NCBI RefSeq assembly: GCF_031157355.1
Contig: NZ_JAVIFT010000001.1
Coordinates: 558,001-622,000 of the forward strand
DNA length: 64,000 nucleotides
Source: Hyphomicrobium sp. LHD-15
Lineage (GTDB): Bacteria > Pseudomonadota > Alphaproteobacteria > Rhizobiales > Hyphomicrobiaceae
Reading direction: 5' to 3'
A model generated the notes under the pieces. That model ran no database searches. It was not told the origin of the DNA and saw only the letters and a program-made list of their open reading frames with translations. Below are positions 44,212-53,244 of the stretch, piece by piece (the stretch's first letter is position 1; each line of letters starts with the position of its first letter). The position numbers were made by a program, and so were the translations under genes.

Positions 44212-45339
44212 TCACTTGCCGTCGCGGGGATGGGTGCGCAGGCGCAGCGGGTCGTAGAACGGCATCTTCACGACAACGGCCGGGAGCTCACCCTTGTCGT
44301 GGATGACAACCTCGGTTCCGAGCTTGGTGAAGGCGGGCTCGATCTGAGCCATCGCGAGCGACTTCATCAGATGCTTCGAGTAGGTCGTGCTGGTGACGAC
44401 GCCGACCTGCTTACCGTTGACGGTGATCTTCGATAGCGGCTCGATGGCGCGGTCGCTTTCGACCTCGAGACCCGTAATGAAGGAGCGCTCCTTGCCCTTC
44501 GAAGCTTCAACGGCCTTCTTGCCGATGAAGTCCGGCTTGGTGAGGTCGATGGTCCAATCCGCTCTGACCTCCCAGGGTGTCGTGTCGCCGTGGGTCATGT
44601 CGAACGGGAAGAACAGCAGGCCACCTTCGACGCGAACGATATCGAGAGACGCCCACGAAACGGGAATCACGCCCTTTTCCTTGCCGACCTCAAGGATCTT
44701 GTCCCAAATAAAGTGCGCGTCAGCCGCCGAGCAGAACACCTCATAGCCGCGCTCGGCCGAGTAGCCGCCACGAGCAAGGTTCACGGACTTGCCGAACAGC
44801 GTGGTCTTCTGATGCTGGAAATACGGAAGCGCGGCGAGGTTCATCGGCGTGTGCGGCGCCAGCACCTCAAGGGCGACGGGGCCCTGCAGCGACAGGATAT
44901 GCACGTCGTTGTCGCGCTTGACGGAGACGTTGAATTTCGAGACGACCGCGGGCAGCGCCTCTTCGAGCGCACCGCCGCCGTGCGAGAGGCGGAACTCATT
45001 CGGGCCGTCGACGTAGACCAGTACGTCATCGATCAGCGCGCCGGCCTCGTTGACGATGTTCGAGATGTGCGAGTCGCCGACCTTGGCCTTGGAGACATCG
45101 GAGGTCAGCAGGTAGTTGAGAAACTTGAGCGCGTCCGGACCTGAGACGTTGAGGATCTTCAGCGCAGTCACCTCGATGAGGCCGGCCTTGTAGCGGATCG
45201 CTGCGACCTCGTCATAGGGATCGGTCTTGTAGTTCTGCGGGATCGGCATGTCGTTCCACGACGTCGCGGTCATGTCGGCGCCAAGCGCGATGTGGCGATC
45301 GTTGAGAACCGACTGCCTGGTATCCTTGCTGATGGTCAT
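44212..45339 (-). CDS. dmmD: GcvT-like protein of the dimethylamine monooxygenase cluster
   Basis: A 375-residue GcvT/aminomethyltransferase-fold protein (NVSGPDALKFLNYLLTSDVSKA, RGGYSAERGYEVFC, WASLDIVRVEGGLLFF). In dmmDABC clusters it is thought to bind tetrahydrofolate and take the formaldehyde released from dimethylamine. It resembles the C-terminal half of Tdm in layout but lacks the DUF1989 part. It follows dmmC by 74 nt. The precise reaction has not been seen in sequence. Confidence 0.88.
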   Translation of the reverse strand: MTISKDTRQSVLNDRHIALGADMTATSWNDMPIPQNYKTDPYDEVAAIRYKAGLIEVTALKILNVSGPDALKFLNYLLTSDVSKAKVGDSHISNIVNEAGALIDDVLVYVDGPNEFRLSHGGGALEEALPAVVSKFNVSVKRDNDVHILSLQGPVALEVLAPHTPMNLAALPYFQHQKTTLFGKSVNLARGGYSAERGYEVFCSAADAHFIWDKILEVGKEKGVIPVSWASLDIVRVEGGLLFFPFDMTHGDTTPWEVRADWTIDLTKPDFIGKKAVEASKGKERSFITGLEVESDRAIEPLSKITVNGKQVGVVTSTTYSKHLMKSLAMAQIEPAFTKLGTEVVIHDKGELPAVVVKMPFYDPLRLRTHPRDGK

Positions 45340-45413
45340 TGATGGTCACTCCCGACTGAGGATGATGCTGAGGTTCGTTTTGGTGGATTTGGTCAGGGCA
45401 CGCGGCCCGCGCT

Positions 45414-46454
45414 TCAGTCCGGCCCGCCGCCGAGGGAAGTCGGCGCGCCGTCGTCGTATTTCGACAACCAATCGATGGTCGTCTGGCGATAGCGGGTGAG
45501 ACCCTTGTAGTCGGCAATCTCGTCCGGCAGCGTGCGCAGCACGCGCGGCAACCTGCGGCCCCACTTCGGAACCGTCGCAAGTTCGCGCATCTTGATCATG
45601 TAGCAGCGGATCGAGAACAGGATCGCGTTCGAGCGCGGCAGCCGCCAGAGCGCCTGCAGCTCGACTCGGAGATGGACCTTGTCACCGACGTTCTCCGGCG
45701 TCACGGTCGTGCGATCGATGCCCCACTTATGATAGTTCTCGGGGCTGGTATCGAGACGCGAGTTGATCGTCATCGTCCAGTTCAAGCGGCGCACGGGGCG
45801 CCCGTGCTGCATGTTGAGAAGAAACTTCAGCGCGCGATCGAAGACGCCGGCCTGATGGGCCAACGGCACCGGAGCGTGCCACTCGAAGAAGTTCATGCCG
45901 ACGTCAAAATCGAGCGACCAATCGGCTTGCGTGGTGATAATGCCGGCATCCATCCAGAGCTGGCCGTCCCGCTGGTCTTGGATCGAGAAATCGCCCTGGC
46001 ACTGGCGCCCGATGTATTCCATCGGCTGATAGGGAAGCGTCGCCACGTCGCCGAACGTAAACTTATGGTCGATACCAAGCGGGCGGTTGATCCAGTGCCA
46101 CTGGTTGCCGTCGCGCGTGAGCGAGAAATGCTCCGGGTAATCCCGCGCCATGGAGGTCATTAGCAGTTCGAGCATATCCCACTGCGCCGTGATCATGTGC
46201 GGCAGTGCCTGGCAACGGCCGGGATCGGCGTCGAGCACGAGCGCGCGGTCGCGCATCTCGGAGACGTAGTGCTCGTCGATATCGATTGGGAACTCGTAGA
46301 CCGAACCCTTCGGGCCCAGCTCGTGCGGCTCGATGTTCACCGAGTACATGTATTTGTCTTCGACGAACGGGAACGGAAAGCGACGGATCGCTGCCGGGCT
46401 GTTCGAGAACGTGAAGTCGTCCCGGAACGTCTCATTTTTGAATGCCAAGACCAT
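45414..46454 (-). CDS. dmmC: Dimethylamine monooxygenase heme-dependent component (DUF3445)
   Basis: A 346-residue DUF3445 protein, the heme-dependent oxidative N-demethylase family. ATG 46454 is chosen for GGGAG 7 nt upstream; a longer frame overlapping the reductase gene is less likely. Conserved parts are FPFVEDKYMYSVNIEP, HMITAQWDMLELLM and RVELQALWRLPRSNAILFSIRCYMIKM. It should carry the oxygen-activating site that converts dimethylamine to methylamine and formaldehyde. It receives electrons through the DmmB reductase. Subunit letters follow the dmmDABC cluster order and may differ between authors. Confidence 0.9.
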   Translation of the reverse strand: MVLAFKNETFRDDFTFSNSPAAIRRFPFPFVEDKYMYSVNIEPHELGPKGSVYEFPIDIDEHYVSEMRDRALVLDADPGRCQALPHMITAQWDMLELLMTSMARDYPEHFSLTRDGNQWHWINRPLGIDHKFTFGDVATLPYQPMEYIGRQCQGDFSIQDQRDGQLWMDAGIITTQADWSLDFDVGMNFFEWHAPVPLAHQAGVFDRALKFLLNMQHGRPVRRLNWTMTINSRLDTSPENYHKWGIDRTTVTPENVGDKVHLRVELQALWRLPRSNAILFSIRCYMIKMRELATVPKWGRRLPRVLRTLPDEIADYKGLTRYRQTTIDWLSKYDDGAPTSLGGGPD

Positions 46455-46491
46455 GTCGGTACTCCCGGTATCGTGTCGGTGAAGGGGTGTC

Positions 46492-47454
46492 TCAGAGATC
46501 AAGCGTGATGGCGTCGCCCGAAATGCGCGACATGCAGATCATGATCTTCTTGCCGGAGGCCTTCTCGGCGTCGGACAAATAGTGATCGTTGTGCTCGATG
46601 AAGCCGTCGCACGCGGCGACGCTGGTCTCGCACTGTCCGCACGCCCCGCCGCGGCACAGGAACGGCGCGTCGATGCCGTTCTGCTCCAGCGCTTCGAGAA
46701 TGCTCTGGTGGCCGCCGACCCTGACCTCACGCTTCGACTTCGTGAGCTTGACGACAAATGGCTTGCCGATCGGAGGCGCGTTGAACTGCTCGGAGTGGAT
46801 GTTCTCGTCCGGCCAGCCGGCGAGCGTCGCGGTGCGGAGCGCCCAATCGATCATCGGCTTCGGACCGCAGACATACATGTGAGAACCGAGCGGCTGGTTG
46901 GCGAGCACGCGCTCAAGCGGAATCAGCTGGCCTTGGTCCTGCAGATAGACGTGGATGCGCTTGCCGTAACGGGCTTCGAGAAGCTTGCAGAACGCGCCAT
47001 CTCCCAGAGAGCGGACGCCGTAATGCAGCTCGAAATCCGCGCCGAGCGCTTCGAGCTCACCCATCATCGACATGAACGGCGTGATGCCGATGCCGCCGGC
47101 AACGAGGATATGCTTGCGGGCAATCTTGGCGGGCGGAAACAGATTGAGCGGCTCGCTGATCTCGAGCTCGGTGCCGACCTCCACGCGCTCGTGCATGAAC
47201 TCGGAGCCGCCGCGCGAGCCTTCCACCTTGAGAACGCTGATCTGATAGCTCGACGTGTCGCTCGGGCTGCCCATCAAGGAATAGGGATTGCGGATCAGCC
47301 GGTCTGGGGCCTTCATGCAGACCGTCACATGCGAGCCACCGGAGAATTCGGACAGCGGCTGGCTGTCGGCGCTGACCAACCGGAATCTCTTGATGCGGCT
47401 TGCGACAGGCTCGACTTCGGCCACGCGCACGGTGCGTAGGAACGATGCGGTCAT
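46492..47454 (-). CDS. dmmB: Dimethylamine monooxygenase reductase component
   Basis: A 320-residue reductase of the phthalate-dioxygenase-reductase type: a flavin domain (RNPYSLMG), an NAD(P) domain (ILVAGGIGITPFMSMM, YVCGPKPMIDWAL) and a C-terminal plant-type [2Fe-2S] domain (CRGGACGQCETSV with a distant Cys in MICMSR). It passes electrons from NAD(P)H to the oxygenase. ATG 47454 overlaps the dmmA stop by 4 nt, which decides the start although the frame extends upstream. Confidence 0.92.
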   Translation of the reverse strand: MTASFLRTVRVAEVEPVASRIKRFRLVSADSQPLSEFSGGSHVTVCMKAPDRLIRNPYSLMGSPSDTSSYQISVLKVEGSRGGSEFMHERVEVGTELEISEPLNLFPPAKIARKHILVAGGIGITPFMSMMGELEALGADFELHYGVRSLGDGAFCKLLEARYGKRIHVYLQDQGQLIPLERVLANQPLGSHMYVCGPKPMIDWALRTATLAGWPDENIHSEQFNAPPIGKPFVVKLTKSKREVRVGGHQSILEALEQNGIDAPFLCRGGACGQCETSVAACDGFIEHNDHYLSDAEKASGKKIMICMSRISGDAITLDL

Positions 47455-48050
47455 TGAAACTCCACCTTCAGTTCGGGGCTCTCGTCGGGGGTTTCGGCGT
47501 TGATGCAGACCCCTTGGAAGGCCGCGAGACGCTTGGAGTAGTGATCCCGGACCAACAGCAGCAGGCCGCACTGCGCGCACTTGACCGGATTGGTGGTGAC
47601 GTTCTCGGTCATGCCCTTGCAATGAACACACTGGACGCGGCGCTTGAGCGAACCCCGATGCTCAGTCCGAACCGACAGCGGATCGATGAAGTTCTCGGCG
47701 CCTGCTTGCACGACCGAGCCGATCAGCGGCTCGCTTCCGGCCGCGTAGAGGCGCAATCCCATGGTGGCGGAAGCCAGAATTTCCTTGAGGCGATCGATGG
47801 CCGGCACCAGACCTGCCGTCGTCTCGACCGTGGCAGGCTTCAGGCGCTCGACGATGCTCTCGCTTTCCTTCCCGAACAGACCTTCGGAAGACAGGACGAC
47901 GCTGGTTCGACCGGCGAACTCACCGTCGGCCCGCGCGAGCAACTCGACGACGGCCTCGGCTCCCGCAGCGTCACAAACAACGACGTTGCGGCGGGCGTTC
48001 GGATCGGGGCTGAGGCCCGGATAGATCGGCCTGCTCTTGATCGTGCTCAC
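47451..48050 (-). CDS. dmmA: Dimethylamine monooxygenase subunit with zinc ribbon
   Basis: A 199-residue protein. GTG 48050 is chosen: AGGAG lies 9 nt upstream, while an upstream ATG at 48143 adds 31 unlike residues. The N-terminal part has a flavodoxin/TOPRIM-like alternation (NVVVCDAAGAEAVVELL, RTSVVLSSEGLF), and the C-terminal part a four-cysteine cluster C-x2-C-x13-C-x2-C (VQCVHCK, VKCAQCG) that may bind zinc or iron. It is a required subunit of the dimethylamine enzyme in known clusters. It is coupled to dmmB by ATGA. Confidence 0.85.
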   Translation of the reverse strand: MSTIKSRPIYPGLSPDPNARRNVVVCDAAGAEAVVELLARADGEFAGRTSVVLSSEGLFGKESESIVERLKPATVETTAGLVPAIDRLKEILASATMGLRLYAAGSEPLIGSVVQAGAENFIDPLSVRTEHRGSLKRRVQCVHCKGMTENVTTNPVKCAQCGLLLLVRDHYSKRLAAFQGVCINAETPDESPELKVEFQ

Positions 48051-48154
48051 GCGTAGCCACTCCTTCCCAGTGCGAACCCAACGACAGTCTCGGTCTTTGA
48101 AATCTCGGTGGGCCGCAGCGGCGGAGGAACCGCCGCGGCCCATCCGTCACTCAG

Positions 48155-49948
48155 CTATCCCGGCAGACGGAAAACCTGGTCTGCAACGAGGACGACAACC
48201 AAACCGGCAACCAAAGTGACGTAGGGAAGAATGCCGGCTTTGCGCTGATTGAGATCGGCCTGCGAAAGCCCGAGGTCGCTCAGCATATGTTCGGGGAATA
48301 CGCCCTTGTCCTGGACGTAGTGGCGGTACCAGAACACCGGCACGATCAGGAACGCAGTCGCGAGACCGGCCCAGAGCGCGATCGGGTTCCACACCTTCGC
48401 GCCCGCGCCCATGAAGACGGCGTTGACGTAGGCGAGGATGGTGCCCGCCGCCAAAACCCAGGTCGGAGCGCGCCACGGACGCTCGACATGCGCGTTGTCG
48501 ATGCGGTGGATCCAACCCGAATTGAGGTTCAGGAAGTTGAAGATGATGTAGCCACAGTTCGAAACGGCGAGGATGAAGAAGAAGCTCGTCGCGTCGGCGC
48601 AAGCGATGGCGAGGATCGCCAGGTTGACTACGAGGTCGGTCCACATGGCGGCGGTCGGCGCGCCGTGCTCGTTGACGTGGCTCAGGTAACGCGGGAGCCA
48701 GCCGTCACGCGAGCCCTGATAGAGCGTGCGCGACGAACCCGCCATCGCCGTCATCAGGCAGAGCATGAGCGCAAGGATCATCATCATCACGAGCAGGCTC
48801 GTGACCCAGCCGCCGTGTCCGACCATCTGGCCCATGGCTTCGGCAACGCCGGAGCCGTCGACGATGGAGGGCGCCAGCATGCCGTCAAGACCCAACACGC
48901 CCTGGAAGGTGAAGGGAACGAGCGTGAAGAGCACGAGGCAAAGCAGGCCGGAGTAGAAGATCGCCTTGAAGGTATCGGTGCCGGGATCGCGGAACTCGCG
49001 GGTGTAGCAGATCGCCGTCTCGAAGCCGTAAGTCGACCACGCCGCGATGAACATCGCGCCGAGGATGAGCGTCCAGCCCGGGATGTCCCACTCGCCCATA
49101 GCCGGTGCGTAGGCCGCAGCCAACGGTTGGACGGGCGTGTAGTTGGACCAGTCGATCTGGCCAGTGATGATCGGAACGATGCCGACGATGAACATCGGAA
49201 TGATCACGGCAAGGCCGATGAACTTCTGGACGCTGGCAGTTCCGAGAATGCCGCGGTGCTGGATCGCGAAGGTGATCAGCATCAGCACGGCGCCGATGAA
49301 GAAAGCCGCGTTGAAGGAGAACGAGACCGGACCGAGGGTGCCGTGGAACAGCGACCAGTTGCGGATCGAGGGCGTGAGAGCGGCAACGCCGTCAGCCGAG
49401 AGAAGTGCAGCCACGGCATCGACCGCGGTCTTGCCCTGGTTCGCGGCGAGCCATTCGACCACGCGCGGAGAATCCTGAGCGATCGACGAGGCATGGGCAC
49501 TGACCCAGGCCAACACTTGCGGTGCGTCGGCGGGTGGGATCGGCGCGAGGGCGTTGAGGATGTAGGCGGCTGCAATGGAGCAACCGAGCGACAGAACCGG
49601 TGTCCAGGCGAACCAGTTGCACCAGACGGAGAGCGGGGCGATCAACTTCGAGTATCTGACCCAGGCGGCCGCGCCATAAACGGAAGCGCCGCCGGACTTG
49701 TTCGGGAAGAGGCCTGCGATTTCAGCGTACGTGAACGATTGGATCAGGCCCATGATCATCGAGACGGTCCAAACGAGAAAGGCGACCTTTCCCGCCACGC
49801 CGGCGATGCCTCCAATCGAAAACAACACAAGGGCCGGAACACCACTGGCGACCCAGAATGCTCCCTTCCAATCGATCGCCCTTACAAGTTGGGTGGATGA
49901 GCCGTCGAGCCCCCCATCCGCAGTCAGCGTCCCCTGTCCCGTTACCAT
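48155..49948 (-). CDS. APC-family permease, probable methylated-amine importer
   Basis: A 597-residue amino acid/polyamine/organocation family permease with about 12-14 helices. The first helix region reads FWVASGVPALVLFSIGGIAG, followed by SFTYAEIAGLFPNKSGGASVYGA. Two long periplasmic segments lie around residues 150-200. It is the first gene of the leftward amine operon, 104 nt before dmmA, so import of TMA, TMAO or DMA is likely. TMAO in marine bacteria often enters through an ABC system instead, so the substrate is uncertain. Confidence 0.85.
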   Translation of the reverse strand: MVTGQGTLTADGGLDGSSTQLVRAIDWKGAFWVASGVPALVLFSIGGIAGVAGKVAFLVWTVSMIMGLIQSFTYAEIAGLFPNKSGGASVYGAAAWVRYSKLIAPLSVWCNWFAWTPVLSLGCSIAAAYILNALAPIPPADAPQVLAWVSAHASSIAQDSPRVVEWLAANQGKTAVDAVAALLSADGVAALTPSIRNWSLFHGTLGPVSFSFNAAFFIGAVLMLITFAIQHRGILGTASVQKFIGLAVIIPMFIVGIVPIITGQIDWSNYTPVQPLAAAYAPAMGEWDIPGWTLILGAMFIAAWSTYGFETAICYTREFRDPGTDTFKAIFYSGLLCLVLFTLVPFTFQGVLGLDGMLAPSIVDGSGVAEAMGQMVGHGGWVTSLLVMMMILALMLCLMTAMAGSSRTLYQGSRDGWLPRYLSHVNEHGAPTAAMWTDLVVNLAILAIACADATSFFFILAVSNCGYIIFNFLNLNSGWIHRIDNAHVERPWRAPTWVLAAGTILAYVNAVFMGAGAKVWNPIALWAGLATAFLIVPVFWYRHYVQDKGVFPEHMLSDLGLSQADLNQRKAGILPYVTLVAGLVVVLVADQVFRLPG

Positions 49949-50105
49949 TGTGCGTCTCTCCCACTTATTTTCATGTTGTCAGTGCACGTCTCGTTCTCCG
50001 GTGTGCTTTGCCAATTCCTCCGTTGGCCGCCGAAATCCCATCGGGCGAGGGCCGGAGCTGGCGTCGGGCGCGGTGCTTTGTCTCAACCAGTCGCGTGAGC
50101 TTGAA

Positions 50106-50120
50106 AACCAATCAAAACCA
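50106..50120 (-). promoter_or_regulatory. 15-bp element, copy facing the amine operon
   Basis: On the leftward strand it reads TGGTTTTGATTGGTT. It matches 13 of 15 bases of the copy at 50300-50314 on the other strand and lies about 160 nt upstream of the permease start. Confidence 0.45.
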
Positions 50121-50299
50121 GTTGACACCACTACAGCCCAACGACCGGCATACTATGGATACGTTTTTCTCTCGCAACCCATAAAATTTCATTCTGGAGA
50201 AACTTGTTTGTTCTTTGAGCAACTGCACAATCGATAATCCTGCGACATTCTGGCTAGTTAGAGATTTTGCTGCACCTGCAAACCTACTTCGGTTGTTTT

Positions 50300-50314
50300 T
50301 GGTTTGTATTGGTT
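50300..50314 (+). promoter_or_regulatory. 15-bp element, copy facing the helical-protein gene
   Basis: TGGTTTGTATTGGTT lies about 68 nt upstream of the start at 50382. With its partner at 50106-50120 it forms an inverted pair, one per divergent gene, as expected for a shared regulator such as the GntR protein downstream. Confidence 0.45.
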
Positions 50315-50381
50315 GCAATTCTGCTGTTCGGTGCTAAGCTTGTTGAAAATTTGGGCAACCGGACATGGAGCCGGAGCGGGC

Positions 50382-51167
50382 ATGCGTCTGGATTCCGAAA
50401 TAAAAAGCGAAATCAACCCCGAATGGGCGGCCCTCATGGCCAGCGGATTCGGCGGGTTGGCTCGTGGGGAGACGGCCCAAGCGGCCAGTCAATGGCAGCG
50501 GGCTTTCGACACGATGTTCCCTGCATCAGAGAGTGATGCGCGACTCGCTGCCGGACACTCGAACGTGGGTGCCGGCCTTCTTCTTCTGGGTCAAAGGCGC
50601 GACGCCGATGCGGCCTTCGAGAGAGCTGAGCAGGCCTGGCTCGAGACCATCGCAGCACTCCCGACACTCGATTTCCCGGTCGTTGGCCTCAGCTCGTCTT
50701 TTCACTTCAGGCTGGCGTCCCGCAATCTGCCGGCCTTTCAGGAGGCGCGGCGCAAACGATACGCCGAGCTGTGCGAGGCCTGCCTCGCCATCACGCGTTT
50801 CCATCGCCTCCTGACGCATGCTCGTTCCCCAGCACCCCGCGTCGTCGAAAGCTCGGCGCGCACTCTGACCGACTTGCTGTCCGAGACGTTTGGACCACGC
50901 TGCGTGGACGTGCGTTTGCTCGAATCTCGTTTCGTGGCGACAGTCGACGGAGACATCGGCCTCTCGCTTTATGCCGACAAGGTTTCCGAGTTCGCGAGCC
51001 GGCAGGCTGCCCTTTCGGCGCTGCTACCCGAAGCATGCCGCGACCTCGAAACGGCTACGGCGCTCGTCGCACTGATCCTACCCACTCCAAGCCTCGGCAC
51101 CGGCAATTCGGCTGAGGCTCAGCACATCCCCTTCCCTTCACGCCCTGCGGTTTCGAGCCATGAATGA
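50382..51167 (+). CDS. Helical protein of unknown function in the amine-cluster control operon
   Basis: A 261-residue soluble protein. ATG 50382 has GGAG upstream; the frame before it is not conserved in character. The N-terminal half has TPR-like helices (MASGFGGLARGETAQAASQWQRAFDTM, GHSNVGAGLLLLGQRRDADAAFERAEQAW). The C-terminal half is mixed and polar. No catalytic motif, signal peptide or membrane segment is visible. It overlaps the GntR gene by 8 nt, so the two are co-expressed, and it is divergent from the amine operon. It may be a partner of the regulator or a substrate handler. Function unknown. Confidence 0.75.
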   Translation: MRLDSEIKSEINPEWAALMASGFGGLARGETAQAASQWQRAFDTMFPASESDARLAAGHSNVGAGLLLLGQRRDADAAFERAEQAWLETIAALPTLDFPVVGLSSSFHFRLASRNLPAFQEARRKRYAELCEACLAITRFHRLLTHARSPAPRVVESSARTLTDLLSETFGPRCVDVRLLESRFVATVDGDIGLSLYADKVSEFASRQAALSALLPEACRDLETATALVALILPTPSLGTGNSAEAQHIPFPSRPAVSSHE

Positions 51168-51951
51168 CATGACACAATCCTACTCCCCCGACGTCGCCCC
51201 CTGGGTCAACGACGTCACCCGGCATCCACTGGTCACGCCGCAGGCCAAAGAGATCGCGACGCGGATTTTCGCGCGGATCGCTTCGGGCGAATATCCATTC
51301 GGAACGCGCATTCCGGCCGAGCGCGAGCTTGCCGCCGAATTCGAGGACACACGGGCCACCATTCGCCAGTCCCTTGAATTTCTCGCGATCTACGAGATCG
51401 TTTCGCGCCGAGCCGGCAGCGGCACGTTCGTCAGCTACCGGAAGCCATCGGCAGGCCAGGTCGCGGCACAACCTACCGGAGCCGGGGCCGCGTTCGGCAA
51501 CATCAACATCAATCAACTCGCGGAAACGGCCTCGCCGTTCGCCATGAACATCGCGGAATCCATCCTGGAGCCGGAGATGGTCCGGCTCGCCACGATCTAC
51601 ATGTCGACGCGCGATCTCGGAGAGCTGGCAAGCCAGCTGGCCTTGCTCGAAACGATCGTGACCGAGTCGGATCGGTTCGCTTCGCTCGAAGAAGAATTCA
51701 TGATGCAGATCGCGCGCGGCACGCACAATTCCCTCATCGTCGCCATGCACGCGATCCTATACGAGGTTCGCCGCCAGCCGCAGTGGGCGGCGAGCCGCAG
51801 ACAGATGCTCACCCCATCGAAAATTCGCAGCATCCAACTGCTGCTACGCTCGCTCTACGACGCGCTGCAACGACGCGACGTCGAGACGGCCGTCGAACTC
51901 ATCAAGCTGCACGTGGCGAGCACGCACGAGGACATGATCTACGAATCTTGA
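51160..51951 (+). CDS. GntR-family regulator, FadR subfamily
   Basis: A 263-residue regulator with an N-terminal winged helix (about 25-95, SGEYPFGTRIPAERELAAEFEDTRATIRQSLEFL) and a C-terminal all-helical FCD effector domain (about 125-255, EPEMVRLATIYMS...ELASQLALLE...AVELIKLHV). The start overlaps the previous gene by 8 nt. FCD regulators bind small carboxylates or similar metabolites and usually repress a divergent catabolic operon, here the methylated-amine operon. The paired 15-bp elements in the divergent region are candidate sites. Confidence 0.9.
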   Translation: MNDMTQSYSPDVAPWVNDVTRHPLVTPQAKEIATRIFARIASGEYPFGTRIPAERELAAEFEDTRATIRQSLEFLAIYEIVSRRAGSGTFVSYRKPSAGQVAAQPTGAGAAFGNININQLAETASPFAMNIAESILEPEMVRLATIYMSTRDLGELASQLALLETIVTESDRFASLEEEFMMQIARGTHNSLIVAMHAILYEVRRQPQWAASRRQMLTPSKIRSIQLLLRSLYDALQRRDVETAVELIKLHVASTHEDMIYES

Positions 51952-51966
51952 GTGGGACGAGATTTT

Positions 51967-53244
51967 TCAGGTTGAAGCCGCGAGGTGCTCGCGCTGGTCC
52001 CACATCAAATCTAGCGCGCGCATGTGCTTGATCAGGACGGGCCTGTTCGCCGACCACCATGCGGTGATCGAACCGAATTCCTGGATGCGGGCGCGTCCGT
52101 CGACGATGGTCACCACTGGCCAATCCCCCACCAGCGCGTTGTCGATGCCGAAAAGCTCCTTGCCCCACCAGGTCGCCTCGCCGAAGGCGTGCTGGCCGAT
52201 GCCGCCGACTTTCATGAATGCGAGCACCGAAAACGGCTCGAACGTGCGAGCGCGCTGGACTGCCGACTTCCACAGCTCGAGCGTGGATGCGTATTCCCAC
52301 GACACCGCGCTCCAGGTTCCGGGAAACCGACGGCAGAATTCCTCGTAGAACGTATTCGCGTCCTGGAAGTTGACCCGCGGATCCGACAAACGCGGATCGT
52401 CGAAATCCGGGAACTGGAAGACGAAGCCTTCCATGAACTCGGGGCTCGTCCGGCGGATCAGCTCCTGATAGTTGTCGCACGTGCACGACAATAGTTGGCC
52501 CTTGAACCCGCGCTTATAGGCTTCGATCGTCAGCTCGTGCACGAACGGCTCGTAGGCCGTGTCCCAACAGAGTATGTCGGGATTGCCTGCCATCAGCTCG
52601 TCGACGATGGAGCCGAAATCCGTGGTATCGGGCTCGAACAAGCGCTCGGCTACCAGATTAATGCCAGCCGCCTCGAACGCGGCGCGATAAGTCGCGATCG
52701 ACGGGAGACCGAACAAATCCTTCTGACCGCACATGGCCGCCGTCTTCAAATGCGGCTTGTTCCGCTTCAGCCACTCGACGCCGGTGACGTTGTAGATCGG
52801 ATGAACTTCACTCGGCGCAAGCAGCGTCGGGGTGTCCGGTGAAAGATCGCTCGGCAGCAATCCCGCGACCAGCATGCGGTGACTGCTGATGATCTCGCGA
52901 ACTTCGCGCGTGAGGTCGTTGCCGCCATTCATGAGAATGAGCTTCACGCCATCCTCGAGGATCAGCTTCTTGGCGCCGGCAAAGGCGCGTTCCGGCTGGT
53001 ACATCGTGTCGTAAGGCACGAGCTCCACCAGGTAGCGGCGACTGCCGACCTTGATGCCGCCCGCCGCATTCACGGCATCGACCCAGATCTGGCATCCATT
53101 GAGACCGGGCGCGGACCACGCTTTCAGCGGGCCTGTCAAAGGCGCCAGAAAGCCGATCTTCAAAACCTTGGACGATTCCAGACCGAAACTGCGCAAGGCC
53201 ACTCCCAGCGCAGACGCAACCGGACTTTTCGCTCTAGCGACCAT
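51967..53244 (-). CDS. Orphan type-1 periplasmic-binding-fold protein (Leu/amide-binding type)
   Basis: A 425-residue protein with the two-lobe branched-chain amino acid/amide-binding fold: VLKIGFLAPLTGPLKAWSAPGLNG, ERAFAGAKKLILEDGVKLILMNGG, and NPDILCWDTAYEPFVHELTIEAYKRGFKGQLL. The first 28 residues (MVARAKSPVASALGVALRSF) lack a hydrophobic core, so a Sec signal is not visible and the protein may be cytoplasmic, like the sensor AmiC. No permease or ATPase gene is near. It is convergent with the GntR gene. It could sense an amine or amide, or serve a distant ABC transporter. Confidence 0.82.
   Translation of the reverse strand: MVARAKSPVASALGVALRSFGLESSKVLKIGFLAPLTGPLKAWSAPGLNGCQIWVDAVNAAGGIKVGSRRYLVELVPYDTMYQPERAFAGAKKLILEDGVKLILMNGGNDLTREVREIISSHRMLVAGLLPSDLSPDTPTLLAPSEVHPIYNVTGVEWLKRNKPHLKTAAMCGQKDLFGLPSIATYRAAFEAAGINLVAERLFEPDTTDFGSIVDELMAGNPDILCWDTAYEPFVHELTIEAYKRGFKGQLLSCTCDNYQELIRRTSPEFMEGFVFQFPDFDDPRLSDPRVNFQDANTFYEEFCRRFPGTWSAVSWEYASTLELWKSAVQRARTFEPFSVLAFMKVGGIGQHAFGEATWWGKELFGIDNALVGDWPVVTIVDGRARIQEFGSITAWWSANRPVLIKHMRALDLMWDQREHLAAST

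Larger units (their letters stand above)
49949..50381. other. Divergent control region of the methylated-amine operon
   Basis: About 430 bases without a gene, AT-rich from 50100 to 50340. It contains two copies of a 15-bp element, one facing each gene, described separately. No tRNA or clear terminator is visible. Confidence 0.6.
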
